Positions 42,966 to 51,025 of a stretch of 64,000 nt of DNA are shown here, piece by piece. Each line of letters opens with the position of its first letter. The stretch's first letter is position 1. Origin of the DNA: Candidatus Eisenbergiella merdigallinarum (GTDB lineage Bacteria; Bacillota; Clostridia; Lachnospirales; Lachnospiraceae); NCBI GenBank assembly GCA_019119355.1, contig DWXE01000044.1, positions 1 to 64,000 on the forward strand, in the 5' to 3' direction. Both the position numbers and the translations under genes were made by a program. The notes under the pieces are model-generated. The model made no database searches and had not been told where the DNA came from. It was given only the letters and a program-made list of their open reading frames with translations.

Positions 42966-44654
42966 TCAGAAAATTCTGCGGATGGCTACGGGATTTCTGT
43001 AATCCGCGTTGGAAATCTTGATGCCCGTGGCCGCCGTGCTGGCGTGGACGATCTGCCCGCCGCCGATGTAAATGCCCACATGTCCGGAGTAGCAGACCAG
43101 ATCCCCGGGCTGCGCTTCCGCAAGGCTTCCCACCGCATATCCCACGTGCCGGTCCGCCGAGGAGGAGTGGGGCAGGGATACGCCGAAGTTCTTATAGACG
43201 CTCATGACGAATCCGGAACAATCCGCGCCGTTGGTCAGGCTCGTCCCGCCGTAAACGTAAGGGTTGCCGACGAACTGCGTGGCATAGCTGGCCACCGCGG
43301 AGCCCAAGCTTCCGTCGGAGGAAACCTTCGGGGCGCTCACCGTCTCCTTCTTCTGTTCTTCTTCCTGTTCCGGAGCCGCTTCCTCCTGCTGCGCGCCGGA
43401 ATCCTCCTGCGCCGCCGCTTCCTGCTCCTGTCTCTTCTGCTCTTCCTGTCTCAGCTTTTCTTCCGCAGCCTTCGCCGCTTTTCTCGCTTCTTCTCTGGCC
43501 TGTTCTTCCTCTTCCAGGCGGGCCCGTTCCTCTTCGATGGATTCTGCGGTCACATACTCGATCTCCACGTCCACGTAATCTTTGGAAACCCAGCCGTCGC
43601 CTTCTTCGATGCTCACCTTGACGAAGCCGTTCTTCTCTTCCAGCACCGTCAGCTCTTCGCCCATGGGGATCAGCCCCAGCACGGAAGCGTCCAGGCTCGC
43701 GTCCGTCCGCACCTTCAGCGTCTGGGTATTGACCACCGCAATCTTGTTGCCGACCTCATCCGCGATCCGCTTCGCCTCGTCCCCGGTCTTGAAATATTCC
43801 GCCTTCACGTAGCCTTCCACGCTGCCGGATTTCACCCTGTACCAGCCGTCCGCCGCTTCTTCGATCAGCGTGCCCACGGAATCGTCATAGAGCTTTCCGA
43901 CGATTTCCCCGTCCGTCCCGGGGGTATTACGGATGTTCACGTAATCGTTGACCTGCGCGATGATCAGCGTCTCTTCTTCCTTCTTTTCTTCCTGCTCCTC
44001 TTCGGAAACCTTCGTCTCCGGCTCGCGGATCACAGGCTCTATCGCTTCGACGATCTCCGTCTCGTTTTCCGTTTCGGTTTCTTTTTCGGAAGATTCCCCG
44101 GTCCGGCTTTCGCTCTCCGTTTCCTTCTGAGTCTCCGATCCGGTTTCCGCTTCGGACTCCTTCGGGGATTCGGTCTCCGCCGGGGACTCGGACGGGCTTT
44201 CGGTCTCCGATTCGCTCTCCGTCTCCTTCCGGCTCTCCGTCTCGCCCGCTGCCTCAGTCTCCGTCTCCTTCACGGGCCCGCCGGTCTCCGTGCCGCCGGA
44301 CTCCGCGGTTTCCGTAGATTCCTTCGTATCCGCAGTTTCTTCAGAAGATTCCGTTCCGCTTTCGGAAACGGTCTCCTCTTCCGTGGTCTCTTCCGTTTCT
44401 TCTATAGAAAAAGCGGTTTCCGTTTCGGAGGATTTCGTCTCTTCCTTCTCCTTCAGCGCCGCCTTCCGCTTCTTCACGTCCTCGCGGATCACCGCGATGG
44501 AAGTCCCCTCTCCGAGAGTAAGTCCCAATCCAGCCGCCGGAAGGAACGAAGCCACAGTCGACGTTGCGTCCGTATGAAACGAACTTCCAGTCAGCATCAT
44601 CGCTGCCGCGACCGCGCATACCGTTACTTTCGTCAATTTCCGATTTCGATTCAT
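42966..44654 (-). CDS. Secreted NlpC/P60 hydrolase with SH3 domains and acidic stalk
   Basis: A 562-residue exported peptidoglycan hydrolase. Domains in order: signal peptide (about 1-30), a Glu/Thr/Ser-rich low-complexity stalk (about 70-225), two bacterial SH3 domains (about 230-300 and 310-375), a charged coiled-coil (about 380-445) and a C-terminal NlpC/P60 domain with the catalytic cysteine in GADCSGFVMSVY and the histidine in GHVGIYIG. Such enzymes cut D-Glu to diamino-acid bonds in stem peptides. It is divergent from htrA. Confidence 0.93.
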   Translation of the reverse strand: MNRNRKLTKVTVCAVAAAMMLTGSSFHTDATSTVASFLPAAGLGLTLGEGTSIAVIREDVKKRKAALKEKEETKSSETETAFSIEETEETTEEETVSESGTESSEETADTKESTETAESGGTETGGPVKETETEAAGETESRKETESESETESPSESPAETESPKESEAETGSETQKETESESRTGESSEKETETENETEIVEAIEPVIREPETKVSEEEQEEKKEEETLIIAQVNDYVNIRNTPGTDGEIVGKLYDDSVGTLIEEAADGWYRVKSGSVEGYVKAEYFKTGDEAKRIADEVGNKIAVVNTQTLKVRTDASLDASVLGLIPMGEELTVLEEKNGFVKVSIEEGDGWVSKDYVDVEIEYVTAESIEEERARLEEEEQAREEARKAAKAAEEKLRQEEQKRQEQEAAAQEDSGAQQEEAAPEQEEEQKKETVSAPKVSSDGSLGSAVASYATQFVGNPYVYGGTSLTNGADCSGFVMSVYKNFGVSLPHSSSADRHVGYAVGSLAEAQPGDLVCYSGHVGIYIGGGQIVHASTAATGIKISNADYRNPVAIRRIF

Positions 44655-45016
44655 AGACTCCTCCGAACAGATCGTTCCTCATTTGTTACATTTATTACAA
44701 AAATATTAACTACAGGGACTACTATAACACCGACATGATCTTTTGTCAATTGACATACTTTGCCAAATCCATACATTTTTTGTGAATAAATTGTGACATT
44801 TCCATGACTTTTCGTCACTTTTTACATCGAAAGCCGCGGCGCGCCCGGCTGCCGCGCCCAAAGCGCTCCGAAGAACACAAAATCTCCTCATTTTCAGCAC
44901 AGAATCATCACAATCTCAAAATAATTCCGTCACAAATTCTTTCTATACTACAGGCATGGAAACAGGAAAACAAAAAAAAGATTCATTGAGCGAAGTTGAG
45001 AAAGGGGATTTCAACG
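44655..45016. other. Divergent intergenic region between NlpC/P60 and htrA
   Basis: 362 bases without a gene. It holds the minus-strand promoter at 44721-44749 and, in the NlpC/P60 leader, TGTAAT and TGTAAC nine bases apart, which only loosely recall a WalR site. A TATACT at about 44943 may serve htrA but no good -35 box stands before it. No riboswitch motif was recognised. Confidence 0.5.
44721..44749 (-). promoter_or_regulatory. Promoter of the NlpC/P60 gene
   Basis: On the minus strand a perfect TTGACA (44749-44744), a 17-base spacer and TATAGT (44726-44721), about 70 bases before the start codon. Confidence 0.85.
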
Positions 45017-46486
45017 ATGTCAGAATATACGAACTTCAATCAGGGAAGCGAAAACAGCTTCGAAAATACCAGCCAGGCTTATCATTATGAAAATCACCGC
45101 GAAAACGGCGATGCGCGGGCTCCACAGGGCGGAGGGCGGCGCGGCGGGCGCCGGAAGGCCGGCCGGATCGCCAGAAAGGCGGGCGCCATCGCGCTCAGCG
45201 CCGTTTTGTTCGGCGGCGTGGCCTCCGGAACTTTTCTGGGAATCAACTACGCCGCGGGCTATACGCCCGACAGCTTCCAGACGCAGCCGGAGAGCGTTCC
45301 GGACGCGGGCCCGGAAAGCGCTTCGGCTTCTTCCAGCAGCCTGGTGACCGCCACCTCCACGGCGCAGTCCGAAAACAGGGGCAGCATGGACGTGTCGGAC
45401 ATCGCGTCCGCGGTGATGCCCTCCATCGTATCCATCACCAACCGTTCCGTCCAGGAAGTGCAGAATTACTTCAGCATGTTCGGATACGGCGGTCAGATAC
45501 AGACCCAGGAAACCGAGAGCTGCGGTTCCGGTATCGTCATCGGGGAAAATGACAGCGAGCTCCTGATCGTGACCAACTATCACGTGGTGGAGAACGCGGA
45601 TACGCTTTCCGCCTGCTTCATCGACAATCAGGCCTATGAAGCGAATCTGAAGGGCGCGGATCCTGACAACGATCTGGCGGTCATCGCCATCCCGCTGGAG
45701 AATCTTTCGGAGGATACCCTGTCCCAGATCCAGATCGCGACCATCGGCGATTCCGATGCCCTGAAGGTGGGCGAACAGGTGGTGGCCATCGGCAACGCCC
45801 TGGGCTACGGGCAGTCCGTCACCACCGGCATCGTCAGCGCCACGGACCGCACCCTGCAGACGGAGGTCAGCGCGGTCAGCACCTCTTCCGAAGAGCTTCC
45901 CACCTATATTCAGACCGACGCCGCCATCAATCCCGGCAACAGCGGCGGAGCCCTGGTCAATATGAACGGAGAAGTGGTCGGAATCAACTCCGCGAAGCTG
46001 GCCAGCACCGAGGTGGAAGGAATGGGATACGCGATCCCCGTTTCCAGAGTTTCCGATATCATCGAAACGCTGATGAACGAGACCACCCGCACCAAAGTAT
46101 CCGACGCCGAGAAATCCAGCATCGGCATCACCGGCATCACGGTGAACGAGGCCATCAATCAGGCCTATGATATCCCTGCGGGCGTCTACGTGGCGGAAGT
46201 CACGGAGGGCAGCGGCGCCGCTGAGGCCGGAATCCGGCAGGGCGACGTGATCACGGCCTTCGACGGCAGGGAGATCACCGACATCCAGCAGCTGCAGGAA
46301 CTGCTGCAGTATTACTCCGCCGGTGAAACCGTGGAGGTGGCCTTAAAGACCATGGGGGACGGCGGCTACGTGGATAAAACAGTGTCCCTGACCTTAAGCC
46401 ATGCGGCGGATTCTTCGCAGGCGGAAGGCAGCTCTGAGGAGAGCGGGAGCCGGAGCGATGTCCTGAAGGGATATAACGGCCGATAA
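45017..46486 (+). CDS. htrA: HtrA/DegP-type membrane-anchored serine protease
   Basis: Extracytoplasmic quality-control protease. The 489-residue protein has a cytoplasmic Arg/Gly-rich start, one membrane anchor (about residues 55-78), a trypsin-like domain with the triad in VTNYHVVENA, DNDLAVIAI and NPGNSGGALVN, and one C-terminal PDZ domain (about 380-465). The ATG at 45017 follows AAAGGGG; an in-frame ATG seven codons earlier overlaps that region. Confidence 0.95.
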   Translation: MSEYTNFNQGSENSFENTSQAYHYENHRENGDARAPQGGGRRGGRRKAGRIARKAGAIALSAVLFGGVASGTFLGINYAAGYTPDSFQTQPESVPDAGPESASASSSSLVTATSTAQSENRGSMDVSDIASAVMPSIVSITNRSVQEVQNYFSMFGYGGQIQTQETESCGSGIVIGENDSELLIVTNYHVVENADTLSACFIDNQAYEANLKGADPDNDLAVIAIPLENLSEDTLSQIQIATIGDSDALKVGEQVVAIGNALGYGQSVTTGIVSATDRTLQTEVSAVSTSSEELPTYIQTDAAINPGNSGGALVNMNGEVVGINSAKLASTEVEGMGYAIPVSRVSDIIETLMNETTRTKVSDAEKSSIGITGITVNEAINQAYDIPAGVYVAEVTEGSGAAEAGIRQGDVITAFDGREITDIQQLQELLQYYSAGETVEVALKTMGDGGYVDKTVSLTLSHAADSSQAEGSSEESGSRSDVLKGYNGR

Positions 46487-46492
46487 CGGGCC

Positions 46493-46562
46493 AAAGGGGA
46501 TGCCGCACAGACCGGAAACCCTGTAGATCGCTACAGAGTACCGGTTGTGCGGCATCCCCTTT
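46493..46562. terminator. Bidirectional terminator, overlapping the methyltransferase 3' end
   Basis: A perfect 16-bp stem (AAAGGGGATGCCGCAC at 46493-46508 with its complement at 46547-46562) plus an inner ACCGG/CCGGT helix. T-runs flank on both sides. It serves htrA and the convergent methyltransferase gene, whose last codons lie inside the right arm and loop. Confidence 0.83.
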
Positions 46563-47295
46563 GTACTTTCAGTTCCGGGCGCATTCCCATCAGGCAAAAC
46601 CACTCCGGCAATCCCGGGGAATCCTTTTCCTCACACATCTCTTCCAGATGGCAGAGCCGGATTCCCGCATCCATCACGGCATTGAAGATATCCTGCATCC
46701 TCCAGTGAAAATTCACCGAATATTCGTCCTCAAAGGGGCCGATGGAATCGTAGGATTTCACCGGATTCCCCCCTTCATCGAAAGGACGTGTAAAAGGATG
46801 CTTCTCAAAAATCACGTCCCATCCGCCCGGTTTTAAAATCCGGTACACATTTTGATACATGGCGTTCAGATCATCCAACCACACATGAACGCCATTGGAC
46901 GTGTAGACCAGATCATATGCTCCGTCCGCTACGCCGTCCAGCTTCATGCTATCCGTCCGGATCCATTCGATGGAATGTCCGATCCCTTCCCGGTCCGCAA
47001 TCTTTTTGGCATTGGAAAGCTGATTTTCCGAGATATCGCACGAAGTCACACTCGCTCCCAGGAGGGCGAAGGCGAATACCGCAAGGTTGTCCCCGCTGGA
47101 CGGCACGCAGATCCGTTTTGTACTCCAGTCCGAAAAGTTCTTTCTCAGCAAACCCCAGACCGCAGGATGAAAGGCTTTTGCCGGATCCCGCAAAACAGGA
47201 GAGAGCATTTCGTCGGAATGATTCCGCTTCGCCCATTCCCCTGCATAGCTGTTCCAGTCCCGCCGGTTCTTTTCCGCAATTCTGCCGTCTCCCAT
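46531..47295 (-). CDS. Class I SAM-dependent methyltransferase
   Basis: A 254-residue methyltransferase of the UbiE/Methyltransf_11 kind; substrate unknown. CVPSSGDNLAVFAFALLGASVTSCDIS is a variant motif I (SSGDN instead of GxGxG), and ILKPGGWDVIFEKHPF is motif III. It follows metQ by 13 bases and is probably the last gene of the cysK-metNIQ transcript. The last ten or so codons are formed by the terminator hairpin, so the C-terminal tail is probably not under strong selection. No clear ribosome binding site precedes the ATG. Confidence 0.8.
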   Translation of the reverse strand: MGDGRIAEKNRRDWNSYAGEWAKRNHSDEMLSPVLRDPAKAFHPAVWGLLRKNFSDWSTKRICVPSSGDNLAVFAFALLGASVTSCDISENQLSNAKKIADREGIGHSIEWIRTDSMKLDGVADGAYDLVYTSNGVHVWLDDLNAMYQNVYRILKPGGWDVIFEKHPFTRPFDEGGNPVKSYDSIGPFEDEYSVNFHWRMQDIFNAVMDAGIRLCHLEEMCEEKDSPGLPEWFCLMGMRPELKVQRGCRTTGTL

Positions 47296-47308
47296 GATGA
47301 AACCGGAA

Positions 47309-48247
47309 TTACTCTTCGTAAGGGACGACGGATCCCTGATAGGTGTCGTTGATGAAGGCCTTCATCTCATCGGACTTGAGCACTTCCACCAGCGCCTGAA
47401 CCCCCTCGTTGGTCTCATTGCCTTCCCTGACGGCGATGACGTTCACATACTGCTGGATCGCTTCGGAATCCGCGGTTTCCAGCGCCACCGCATCAGCGGT
47501 GGACAGTCCGGCCTGCAGGGCGTAGTTGCCGTTGATCACGCCGAAGGCCACGTCGGGAAGGGTGCGGGCCACCTGCTCCGCCTGCAGTTCCACGATCTTT
47601 AAGTTATGCGGGTTCTCCGTGATGTCCATGGCCGTGGCGGTGATTCCCGCTTCCGGATCCAGGGTGATCAGGCCGTTTTCCTGCAGGAGCAGCAGCGCTC
47701 TGCCCTCGTTGGTGGTATCGTTGGGCACCGCGATTTCCGCTCCGTCGGAAATGTTGTTCAAATCCGTTTCCTTGCCGGGATAGATCCCCAGGGGTTCATA
47801 ATGGATTTCCCCCGCGCTGATCAGGTGGGTACCCTTTTCTTCGTTGTAGCTTTCCATGTAGTTGATGTGCTGGAAATAGTTGGCGTCGATGTCGCCGCTC
47901 TCCACCACTTCATTGGGCTGCACATAGTCCGTAAATTCCACCACTTCCAGGGTCCAGCCCTTTTCTTCCATCATCGGTTTGGCCGCTTCCAGGATTTCCG
48001 CGTGGGGAACGGGGGTCGCCGCAACCGTGACAGTGCCCTTTTCTTCCGTCCCGTCAGCCTCCGCCGCGGTCTGTCCCGCTTCCGTTTCCGCGTTCTCCGC
48101 CGGCCCGGCCTCTGCGGCTGCGCCCTCCGCCGCGGTCTGAGTTTCCGCCGGCGCGGCAGCCGGCGTCTCTGCCGAACCGCCGCATGCGGTCAGTGTCAGC
48201 GCGCCGAAGGTCAGCGCGCATACCAGTGCCAGTGCTCTCTTTTTCAT
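47309..48247 (-). CDS. metQ: Methionine-binding lipoprotein MetQ
   Basis: Substrate-binding subunit of the methionine ABC importer. The 312-residue protein has a lipoprotein signal peptide (lipobox LTAC at residues 19-22), an Ala/Glu-rich linker to about residue 70, then the NlpA/MetQ domain (VTVAATPVPHAEILE, VESGDIDANYFQHINYME, IAVPNDTTNEGRALLLL). Third gene of metNIQ. Confidence 0.95.
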   Translation of the reverse strand: MKKRALALVCALTFGALTLTACGGSAETPAAAPAETQTAAEGAAAEAGPAENAETEAGQTAAEADGTEEKGTVTVAATPVPHAEILEAAKPMMEEKGWTLEVVEFTDYVQPNEVVESGDIDANYFQHINYMESYNEEKGTHLISAGEIHYEPLGIYPGKETDLNNISDGAEIAVPNDTTNEGRALLLLQENGLITLDPEAGITATAMDITENPHNLKIVELQAEQVARTLPDVAFGVINGNYALQAGLSTADAVALETADSEAIQQYVNVIAVREGNETNEGVQALVEVLKSDEMKAFINDTYQGSVVPYEE

Positions 48248-48324
48248 AATGTTCCTCCTCTTCCCGCCGCGCAGGGCGGCGGCTCCTGTTTTGATAAAAA
48301 TCTATGCCAGACAGGCGCCGCCGT

Positions 48325-48990
48325 TCATCCGGTCAGGCGCCTGTCCAGTTTTCTGGATAATTTTGTGCCCGCGAACTGGATCAGCTGCATCAGGATGACC
48401 AGCAGCACCACCGTAGCCAGCAGGATTCTGGTATCCCACCTGGAATAGCCGTAGCGGATCGCCACGTCGCCCAGGCCTCCGCCTCCGATGGCGCCGGACA
48501 TGGCCGTATATCCCAGCACGGTCCCCAGGGCGATGGTGGAACCCACGATCAGGGAAACCCTGGCTTCTCCGATGAGCACCTTTCTCACGATGGCAAAGGT
48601 GCCTGCGCCCATGCTCTGCGCGGCTTCGATCACCCCCCGGTCCACCTCCAGCAGGGAAGATTCCACCAGCCTGGCGATGAACGGCGCCGCCGCCAGGGTC
48701 AGGGAAATGATCGTGGCGTTGGCTCCGTAGGATTTCCCGGTGATGAGACGGGCCAGCGGGGTGGCCAGCAGCATCAGGATCAGAAACGGGATGGAACGGG
48801 TGATGTTCACCACGATATCCAGCACCTTATGCAAAACCGCCTTCGGCTTTAAGCCCCCGGGCGCGCAGACCACCAGCAAAATGCCCACCGGCAGCCCGAT
48901 CACATAGGCCATCAGGGTGGATGCCAGCGTCATATAGACGGAAACCCCCGTGGCCTCCAGCAGCATGGAAATTTCAGCGCTATTCAACAT
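48325..48990 (-). CDS. metI: Methionine ABC transporter permease MetI
   Basis: A 221-residue permease with five membrane segments; the EAA-type loop is at ARLVESSLLEVDRGVIEAAQSMGA. Its start overlaps the end of metN by 11 bases. Imports L- or D-methionine with MetN and MetQ. Confidence 0.95.
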   Translation of the reverse strand: MLNSAEISMLLEATGVSVYMTLASTLMAYVIGLPVGILLVVCAPGGLKPKAVLHKVLDIVVNITRSIPFLILMLLATPLARLITGKSYGANATIISLTLAAAPFIARLVESSLLEVDRGVIEAAQSMGAGTFAIVRKVLIGEARVSLIVGSTIALGTVLGYTAMSGAIGGGGLGDVAIRYGYSRWDTRILLATVVLLVILMQLIQFAGTKLSRKLDRRLTG

Positions 48991-49990
48991 AATCCGTCAA
49001 CTCCTCCACCGCAAGATTTCTTTCCTTCAGATAGGCGATCATCTTCTCCGCCGTCTGTTCCTCCTCGGGCAGCTGCAGGACCATCTGCCCTCTGGCGATC
49101 CCTCCGATATCCTTCGTGTCCGCCAGCAGGATGTTGACGCTGGCCCTGCACTCCAGGACCATATTGGCGATGACCGGTTCGAAGGAAGAATTTTCCGTAA
49201 AGACGATGCGGATGCAGCGCCTGCTCTTCATCAGCGCAACCTTCCGCTCCCCCTGGAAGACCAGCCGTTTGGCCGCCTTCGATTTGGGAGAAGCGAAAAC
49301 TTCTTCCACGGTCCCGCTCTCGGCCAGGACGCCGGCGTCGATGATGGCCACCCGGGTGCAGATTTCCTGCACCACTTCCATGGAGTGCGTGATGATCACG
49401 ATGGTGATGCCGTATTCCCGGTTGATTTCCTTCAACAGGGCCAGAATCGAGCGGGTGGTGGTGGGATCCAGGGCGCTGGTCGCCTCGTCGCACAGAAGGA
49501 TTTTGGGATCCATGGCCAGAGCCCTGGCGATGGCCACCCGCTGCCTCTGTCCGCCGGACAGCTGGGCCGGATAGGCCTTTTCCTTATCCGAAAGCTCCAC
49601 GATCTCCAGATATTTCCTCGCCTTTTCCCTGGCCTCTTTTTTGGAGACGCCCGCGATTTCCAGGGGGAAGCAGACGTTGTCCAGAACGGTCCTCTGCATC
49701 AGCAGGTTAAAATGCTGGAAAATCATGGCCACCCGGGAGCGCATCCCGCGCAGCTGCCGTTCGCTCATGGCGGAGAGGTCCTTCCCCTCCACATACACCG
49801 TCCCCTCCGTGGGCCGCTCCAGGAAATTCAGGCAGCGCACCAGGGTGCTCTTGCCCGCTCCGGACATGCCGATGATGCCGTAAATGTCCCCGGCCCCGAT
49901 CTCCAGGGAGATCCCCTTCAGCGCCTCCACCGAATTTTCTTTTCCCCGGAAGGTCTTACTCACGTTCTCAATTTTTATCATTGGTTCCAT
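48980..49990 (-). CDS. metN: Methionine ABC transporter ATPase MetN
   Basis: A 336-residue ATPase with Walker A GMSGAGKST, signature LSGGQRQRV, Walker B ILLCDEATSALDP and a C-terminal NIL/ACT-like domain (about residues 255-336) that senses methionine and inhibits transport. GGAG lies 11 bases before the ATG at 49990; the longer frame starts in the gap after cysK. First of metNIQ, 77 bases after cysK. Confidence 0.95.
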   Translation of the reverse strand: MEPMIKIENVSKTFRGKENSVEALKGISLEIGAGDIYGIIGMSGAGKSTLVRCLNFLERPTEGTVYVEGKDLSAMSERQLRGMRSRVAMIFQHFNLLMQRTVLDNVCFPLEIAGVSKKEAREKARKYLEIVELSDKEKAYPAQLSGGQRQRVAIARALAMDPKILLCDEATSALDPTTTRSILALLKEINREYGITIVIITHSMEVVQEICTRVAIIDAGVLAESGTVEEVFASPKSKAAKRLVFQGERKVALMKSRRCIRIVFTENSSFEPVIANMVLECRASVNILLADTKDIGGIARGQMVLQLPEEEQTAEKMIAYLKERNLAVEELTDYVE

Positions 49991-50067
49991 CTGGGCTCTC
50001 ACTCCGTTCGGATGTCCGCAGCAGGCGGACAACGTTCCATTTGTCGATCGTTCTAATCATAGCACAG

Positions 50068-51009
50068 TCAGTTCTGATCTGTAAATAACGAAGTGGACAG
50101 ATATCGGTCCCCGGAATCCGGCAGGAGGACGACGATGTTCTTTCCCTCATTTTCCGCCCGCCCGGCCAGCAGGGCGGCTGCGTACAGGGCCGCGCCGGAG
50201 CTGATGCCGTTTAAAATCCCCTCCGTATGGGCGAAGAGCCGCCCTTCCCGGAAGGCGTCCTCTTCCTTTACCCGGATCACCTCGTCATAGACGGAGGTAT
50301 CCAGCAGATCCGGGACGAACCCGGCGCCGATTCCCTGAAGTCCGTGGGGGCCCGCCTGTCCGCCGGAGAGCACGGGGGAGCCGAAGGGTTCCACGGCCGC
50401 GATCCGGATCCCCGGATTTTTCTCCCGGAGATAGCGCCCGACTCCCGTGATGGTTCCGCCGGATCCCACGCCGGCCACGAACAGATCCACCTTCCCGTCC
50501 GCGTCCTCCCAGATTTCGGGCCCTGTGGTCCTGTAATGCGCGTCGGCGTTGGCGGCGTTTTCAAACTGTCCCGGAAGGAAGGAGCCCTCCATCTCCTCCC
50601 CCAGTTCCCTGGCCCTGCGGATGGCTCCGCCCATGCCCTCCGCTCCTGGAGTGAGCACCACCTGCGCCCCATAGGCCTTCAGCATCGCCCTGCGCTCCTC
50701 GCTCATGGTTTCCGGCATCACGAAAATCGCCCGATAGCCCCGGGCCGCAGCCACGCAGGCCAGGCCGATGCCCGTGTTCCCGCTGGTGGGCTCGATGATG
50801 GCCCCGCCGGGCGCCAGCAGCCCCCGCCGCTCCGCGTCCTCGATCATCCCCAGCGCCGCCCGGTCCTTTACGCTGCCCGCGGGATTCAGATATTCCATCT
50901 TTGCAAGAATTCTTGCATTTTTAATTCCTTTTGCAGCCATATAATTCACCGGCTCCAGCAGCGGGGTATGCCCGATCAGTTCCGTCACGCTTCTTTTGAT
51001 CCGTTCCAT
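50068..51009 (-). CDS. cysK: Cysteine synthase A
   Basis: PLP fold-type II enzyme that makes cysteine from O-acetylserine and sulfide. The 313-residue protein has the PLP lysine in LNPAGSVKDRAAL, the Asn loop PTSGNTGIGLA and the phosphate cup GVGSGGTITGVG. Directly upstream of metNIQ on the same strand, so cysteine synthesis and methionine uptake are probably co-regulated; no S-box or T-box was seen in front of it. Confidence 0.96.
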   Translation of the reverse strand: MERIKRSVTELIGHTPLLEPVNYMAAKGIKNARILAKMEYLNPAGSVKDRAALGMIEDAERRGLLAPGGAIIEPTSGNTGIGLACVAAARGYRAIFVMPETMSEERRAMLKAYGAQVVLTPGAEGMGGAIRRARELGEEMEGSFLPGQFENAANADAHYRTTGPEIWEDADGKVDLFVAGVGSGGTITGVGRYLREKNPGIRIAAVEPFGSPVLSGGQAGPHGLQGIGAGFVPDLLDTSVYDEVIRVKEEDAFREGRLFAHTEGILNGISSGAALYAAALLAGRAENEGKNIVVLLPDSGDRYLSTSLFTDQN

Positions 51010-51025
51010 AAAGTTTGCCTCCCTG

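Noticed and set aside
43980-44440. CRISPR-like or satellite repeat array
   Set aside because: The apparent repetition comes from Glu/Thr/Ser codons within a gene; unit length is irregular and there are no spacers.
44655-44720. ydaO-type c-di-AMP riboswitch before the NlpC/P60 gene
   Set aside because: Common for such hydrolases, but only about 65 bases lie between promoter and start codon, too few for the aptamer.
42951-44738. A 595-codon plus-strand frame opposite the NlpC/P60 gene, rich in Phe, Leu and Arg
   Set aside because: It is the complement of the Glu/Ser/Thr-rich stalk; the minus-strand gene has a signal peptide, SH3 domains, a catalytic domain, a promoter and a terminator.
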